Of a stretch of 9,323 bases of DNA, positions 7,201 to 9,323 are shown piece by piece. Position 1 is the stretch's first letter. Each line of letters begins with the position of its first letter. Source of the stretch: an uncultured bacterium (GTDB taxonomy: Bacteria; Pseudomonadota; Gammaproteobacteria; Burkholderiales; Burkholderiaceae_F); NCBI GenBank assembly GCA_905215795.1, contig CAJMRV010000058.1:1-9323 (forward strand), in the 5' to 3' direction. Both the position numbers and the translations under genes were made by a program. The notes under the pieces are model-generated. The model saw nothing but the letters and a program-made list of their open reading frames with translations, made no database searches and had not been told where the DNA came from.

Positions 7201-7836
7201 GAGATCGCCGAACTCGGCCCGATCAACCACGCCGCCCTCGAGCACCTCGAGGTGGCCAGGAAGGCCCTCGAGGCCGCCCAACGCCAGATCGAGGACCTCG
7301 AGAAGGCGATCGAGACCCTCGAGAACGCCATCCGCAAGATCGACCAGGAGACGCGCGACCGCCTCAAGGAGACGTTCGACCTCGTCAACGGGTTCTTCTC
7401 GGAGACGTTCGTGCACCTCTTCGGCGGCGGCAGCGCCGAGCTCGTCATGACCGGGGAGGACATCCTCGATGCGGGCGTGGAAGTGCGTGCGCAGCCTCCC
7501 GGAAAGCGCAACAACTCGATCAGGCTCCTTTCGGGCGGCGAACAGGCCCTCACGGCGACGGCGCTCGTCTTCGGCCTCTTCAAGCTCAACCCCGCGCCCT
7601 TCTGTCTGCTCGACGAAGTGGACGCGCCGCTCGACGAAGCCAACCAGGGACGCCTCGCACGCCTGTGTGAACACCTCTCCTCGAGCACCCAGTTCCTGAT
7701 GATCACGCACCACCGCGTGACCATGGAGTACGCCCGCGCCCTGATCGGCGTGACCATGAAGGAGCCCGGCGTGAGCCGCGTGGTGAGCGTGGCCGTCGAA
7801 GAGGCCCGCAGGATGGTCGAACCCGAAGCGCAGTGA
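4288..7836 (+). CDS. smc: Chromosome segregation protein SMC (TTG start)
   Basis: A 1182-residue structural maintenance of chromosomes ATPase that acts as a dimer, normally with ScpA and ScpB, to extrude DNA loops and organise the nucleoid. The head begins with RLRQIKIAGFKSF; Walker A is GPNGCGKSN (31-39) and the Q-loop Gln is at 147. A coiled-coil arm spans about 170-510, a hinge about 520-665 and a returning arm about 670-1030. The C-terminal head carries signature LSGGEQ (1081-1086), Walker B FCLLDE (1105-1110) and the D-loop DAPLDEAN. All ATPase motifs are intact. The open frame extends upstream to 4207, but the 27 extra residues are unlike SMC and overlap a promoter candidate. The TTG at 4288 gives the expected family N-terminus and has AGAGG (4277-4281) six bases before it. 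scpA and scpB are not in the window. A zipA-like gene follows, as is usual in Betaproteobacteria. Confidence 0.95.
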   Translation: MRLRQIKIAGFKSFADPVLIELDDPLVGIVGPNGCGKSNIIDAVRWVLGEARVSELRGSSTMKELIFSGSSGRRPMGRASVELVLTNEDGRLKGAWAEYAEISVKRQITAEGQSTYYINGQVVRRRDVQDIFMGTGLGPRSYAIISQGMIANFVKARPEELRQYLEEAAGVSLYRERRKETESLLTQTRANLERAHDLQSIKQDELGRLEGEAEIARRWQDLTRRKNEAEALWYYLQYEDVRQALDRLEAGIAADEAALVGKKAEIEKRNLAMPALRTALEEARNRSGAAQAALRAKERDLPLFEGEQKRLLDIREGASRTITEAGAARDEKAAMIERLEKEAADVAGAALRLEEGLETLEMEVEGLAETALGNEDALTAAKTALEAARSEKERRASLFQNARNRGDELGRRLEDLRRRMLRLEESGRNAGEPDSAAVTALEEELAVVREETMELAARLEEDEAALVDERAAQKAADEKYFSLLSEEKELGARLSTLEAVQAKAGAEGAMTEFEAAKGLDGLRRLSESLEIDPEWVEAIEGVLLHRANAIELRFFDVAGTFAEDRPPAPLGFVEGAPKGEPPALPGALVVDGHSFEPLVGAVEMKSAAARAALPGWLSGHYRVGALSEALAVRDSLPEGTTLVTPEGDRVTRHGVEYWTNTDPSVGMLSRKMEMDRLEEALFEIAGTLAEADAARKAREESVASLTRGVAELKAALRRAQDNQQKALVEAEKARQAYEQALRLAEDRKKSREELEDERDMTEEAFEDALVKSDEEEAALREAESALAVKSRAHEEAERLARATAEAHQKARHRYDIARLEAGQHRRSAEVIRERLTILRADVAKEEKRIEEARAALKRAEDVDQDEKLAAALKAFQDAEAAAAKTAADLEAAETALETAGRELQELQGSIMPLSEAAGAKRVEAQMKKSLKAQFDERLTELGADRIELAALVAEESPKVNSVRARVQRLISEIAELGPINHAALEHLEVARKALEAAQRQIEDLEKAIETLENAIRKIDQETRDRLKETFDLVNGFFSETFVHLFGGGSAELVMTGEDILDAGVEVRAQPPGKRNNSIRLLSGGEQALTATALVFGLFKLNPAPFCLLDEVDAPLDEANQGRLARLCEHLSSSTQFLMITHHRVTMEYARALIGVTMKEPGVSRVVSVAVEEARRMVEPEAQ

Positions 7837-7844
7837 GCTCCGGG

Positions 7845-7880
7845 CGGGGGAATCCCTTCTTCATGGAGGGGGTTTCCCCG
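7845..7880 (+). other. 15-bp stem-loop after the smc stop
   Basis: Positions 7845-7859 pair without interruption with 7866-7880 (three G-U wobbles) around a 6-base loop, beginning 8 bases after the smc stop. No T run follows, so it is not a standard intrinsic terminator. It may stabilise the smc mRNA 3' end or partly attenuate read-through into the zipA-like gene. Confidence 0.55.
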
Positions 7881-7943
7881 AAAGTTCCTGAAAAAAGGCG
7901 GGTCGGACGCGCCGCATCCTTTCGTGAGCGCGGAATTTCAGGC

Positions 7944-7949
7944 TAAAAT
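7944..7949 (+). promoter_or_regulatory. -10 candidate for the zipA-like gene
   Basis: TAAAAT matches the -10 consensus with one mismatch in a locally AT-richer stretch 36 bases before the start codon. The -35 region is weak. It suggests the gene can be expressed apart from smc, from which it is separated by 149 bases and a long hairpin. Confidence 0.4.
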
Positions 7950-7985
7950 GGTTAATCAATTCCCACGAACCGACCTACAGGGACT

Positions 7986-9191
7986 ATGCAGAATTATTGG
8001 ATTTTAATCGCGGTCGCCGTCATCGCCGCCGCATGCGCCTCCGCCTGGTACTACCTCAAGAAGCGCTCCTCTCATGAATCCGTCTCAGAGGCCGTCCGGG
8101 AAGAGCGCCCGGTGCCGCCCGTCATGCGCGCCGACCCCGTCGTCGAGCGTTCTGCGGAGGAGCCGTCCGCTCCCGAACCCGAACACGGGCCCGAGGCCGC
8201 CGAGGAACCCGCCGGGGACGCCCCCTCGGAGTTCCCGATCACCGACGAGCTCGAACCGTCGGAGGAACCGCCGATCTACGCCCGTCTCGAGAAGGAGAAG
8301 GAGGAGGCCGCCGCCAAGGCCGCCCGCGAGGCCGACTCGGTGCTCACGCCGGAGGCCAACGGTTTTGAAACCGTGCCCTTCGACCCGAGCGTGCAGTGGG
8401 CCCTCATGATCCGTCCCGACGAAGGCCGCACGATCTCGATCGGCACCGTCTCCTCGCTCGTGAAGTCCCTGGCGAGCCTGCGCACGAACCCGCCCATCAA
8501 GCTCCCCGTGGAGGTCTGGGCCCGTTCGAGGAAGGACAACCGCTACTATCCGACGAAGTTCCTGCCCACCGAGGCGCTCGACATCGTCGTCACGGTCGTG
8601 TTCACCAACCGCGTCGACAAGCTCGACGAACTCAACGCGAACCTGATCCGCTCGATCTGCGAGCAGCTCGCCACCCAGTGCGACGCGCAGCTCGAAACGA
8701 GCGTGGACGTCTCCCGCGTGGCCGAGTTCTCCGAGAAGAACGCGAGCTTCATCGAAATCTTCAACAGCGTGCTCGACATGCTGATCGTTCCGCCACAGCA
8801 GGGTTTCGACAAGGCGAAGCTCTCCGAGGTGCTCGAGGGGATCGGCTTCAAGCGCGAGGGCGAACGCTGGGTCCACCGCGTCGTGCCGTCGACCCGCGAG
8901 GGCGAGTACTACGCGCACTTCACGGCGGAGCACCCCGACGCGCTCTCGATCACGCTCGACCTGCCGCTCTGCAACATCGCCCGAGGGGACCTCGACCGTC
9001 TCTTCGCCATCTGCAACCACGTGGCCTGCCACCTGGGCTGCCAGTGGACCGACGGGCGCGGACGTCCGCTCACCGTCGCGGGAGCGCTCCTCGTCTCCGA
9101 CAAGATCCGTCACGACCTCGAGAACATGGGCCGCTACGGCGTGACCGCGGGCTCCGAAAGGGCGCACCGCCTCTTCAGCTACGGGGTCTGA
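7986..9191 (+). CDS. zipA: ZipA-like cell division protein
   Basis: A 401-residue protein with the topology of ZipA, which anchors the FtsZ ring to the inner membrane. One N-terminal membrane segment (about 4-22) is followed by the basic cluster KKR (25-27). Residues 30-125 form an acidic, Glu/Pro/Ala-rich linker, and 130-400 form a folded cytoplasmic domain. ZipA proteins have an N-out topology, and the positive charge after the segment agrees with this. Identification rests on topology plus position after smc, the usual betaproteobacterial arrangement; I cannot match individual FtsZ-contact residues. The C-terminal part (about 270 residues) is nearly twice the roughly 140-residue FtsZ-binding domain of E. 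coli ZipA. The ATG at 7986 has AGGGA just before it, and the membrane segment starts at once, so the start is firm. A strong terminator follows 27 bases after the stop. Confidence 0.7.
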   Translation: MQNYWILIAVAVIAAACASAWYYLKKRSSHESVSEAVREERPVPPVMRADPVVERSAEEPSAPEPEHGPEAAEEPAGDAPSEFPITDELEPSEEPPIYARLEKEKEEAAAKAAREADSVLTPEANGFETVPFDPSVQWALMIRPDEGRTISIGTVSSLVKSLASLRTNPPIKLPVEVWARSRKDNRYYPTKFLPTEALDIVVTVVFTNRVDKLDELNANLIRSICEQLATQCDAQLETSVDVSRVAEFSEKNASFIEIFNSVLDMLIVPPQQGFDKAKLSEVLEGIGFKREGERWVHRVVPSTREGEYYAHFTAEHPDALSITLDLPLCNIARGDLDRLFAICNHVACHLGCQWTDGRGRPLTVAGALLVSDKIRHDLENMGRYGVTAGSERAHRLFSYGV

Positions 9192-9218
9192 TCCCCGAAG
9201 CCCCGCCGACCGGTTTCC

Positions 9219-9255
9219 AACGGCGTTCCTCCTTTCCCGGAGGGACGCCGTTTTT
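9219..9255 (+). terminator. Intrinsic terminator of the zipA-like gene
   Basis: A 14-bp stem (9219-9232 with 9239-9252, one G-U wobble) with loop TTTCCC ends in a run of five T (9251-9255). It stands 27 bases after the stop codon of the zipA-like gene and is a textbook rho-independent terminator. It also appears to be the landing site of the group II intron that begins at 9259. Confidence 0.93.
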
Positions 9256-9258
9256 GAT

Positions 9259-9323
9259 GTGCGCTGGGCATGCTCAGTATCTACAGGGTGAAAGTCCCGA
9301 AGGGCGGGAAGTGGTTCCAAGCC
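9259..9323 (+). mobile_element. 5' end of a group II intron, probably class C (cut by window end)
   Basis: From 9259 the sequence starts with the group II 5' boundary GTGCG and continues with elements of domain I: a small stem CTGGG-CATG-CTCAG (9264-9277), then GGGTGAAAGTCCC (9287-9299), which is very common near the 5' end of bacterial group II introns, then GGAAGTGGTTCC (9308-9319) and AAGCC at the edge. The order and spacing resemble my recollection of the class IIC intron of Oceanobacillus iheyensis. Class C introns are ribozyme retroelements that splice themselves and move with an encoded reverse transcriptase/maturase; they typically insert a few bases downstream of an intrinsic terminator hairpin. 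Here the boundary lies six bases past the terminator stem, in the same orientation, with flank TTTTTGAT. The reverse transcriptase gene, domains V-VI and the 3' end would lie beyond the window, so whether it is complete or active cannot be said. Confidence 0.8.

Noticed and set aside
6622..7757. Two long minus-strand frames opposite the SMC C-terminal head
   Set aside because: They overlap an intact, motif-rich coding region and have Ser/Arg-rich or Glu/Leu-rich shadow compositions.
8085..9320. 411-codon minus-strand frame opposite the zipA-like gene
   Set aside because: It runs through the terminator and the intron boundary, encodes an Arg/Val/Gly-rich shadow product and has no recognisable domain.

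Overview
The window comes from a GC-rich, Gram-negative bacterium. Gene order smc followed by a zipA-like gene, with prmB and a YheS-type ABC-F gene diverging from it, points to Betaproteobacteria (Burkholderiales). A gut genus of the Sutterellaceae is my guess, but the sequence does not prove it. Most of the window is ordinary chromosomal housekeeping DNA with codon use typical of a GC-rich genome.

Layout. Positions 1-138 hold no supportable gene; the first 60 bases are strikingly AT-rich (23 of 60 are G or C, against 42 of the next 60). Three minus-strand genes follow when read from right to left: prmB (4034-3111, ribosomal protein L3 glutamine methyltransferase), yheS (2974-1052, duplicated-ATPase ABC-F protein) and a PAP2-family membrane phosphatase (861-139). 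Strong intrinsic terminators follow prmB (3079-3043) and yheS (986-943), so these look like three separate transcription units rather than one operon. The PAP2 gene has its own extended -10 promoter directly beyond the yheS terminator.

A divergent intergenic region (4035-4287) carries back-to-back promoter candidates and two inverted repeats. From it smc (4288-7836, TTG start) reads rightward, followed after 149 bp by a zipA-like division gene (7986-9191) with its own -10 candidate. A 14-bp terminator hairpin (9219-9255) closes this unit, so the ligA gene that often follows zipA in this group is not in the same transcript as far as can be seen.

The most notable item is at the right edge. From 9259 to the end of the window, six bases after the terminator stem, the sequence reads as the 5' end of a bacterial group II intron of class C (IIC). 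These retroelements are known to insert just downstream of intrinsic terminators, so the position fits the identity. Only 65 bases of it are visible.

Functional themes: chromosome organisation (SMC), division-ring anchoring (ZipA-like), translation (PrmB modifies ribosomal protein uL3; YheS-type ABC-F proteins act on the ribosome) and envelope lipid phosphate metabolism (PAP2).
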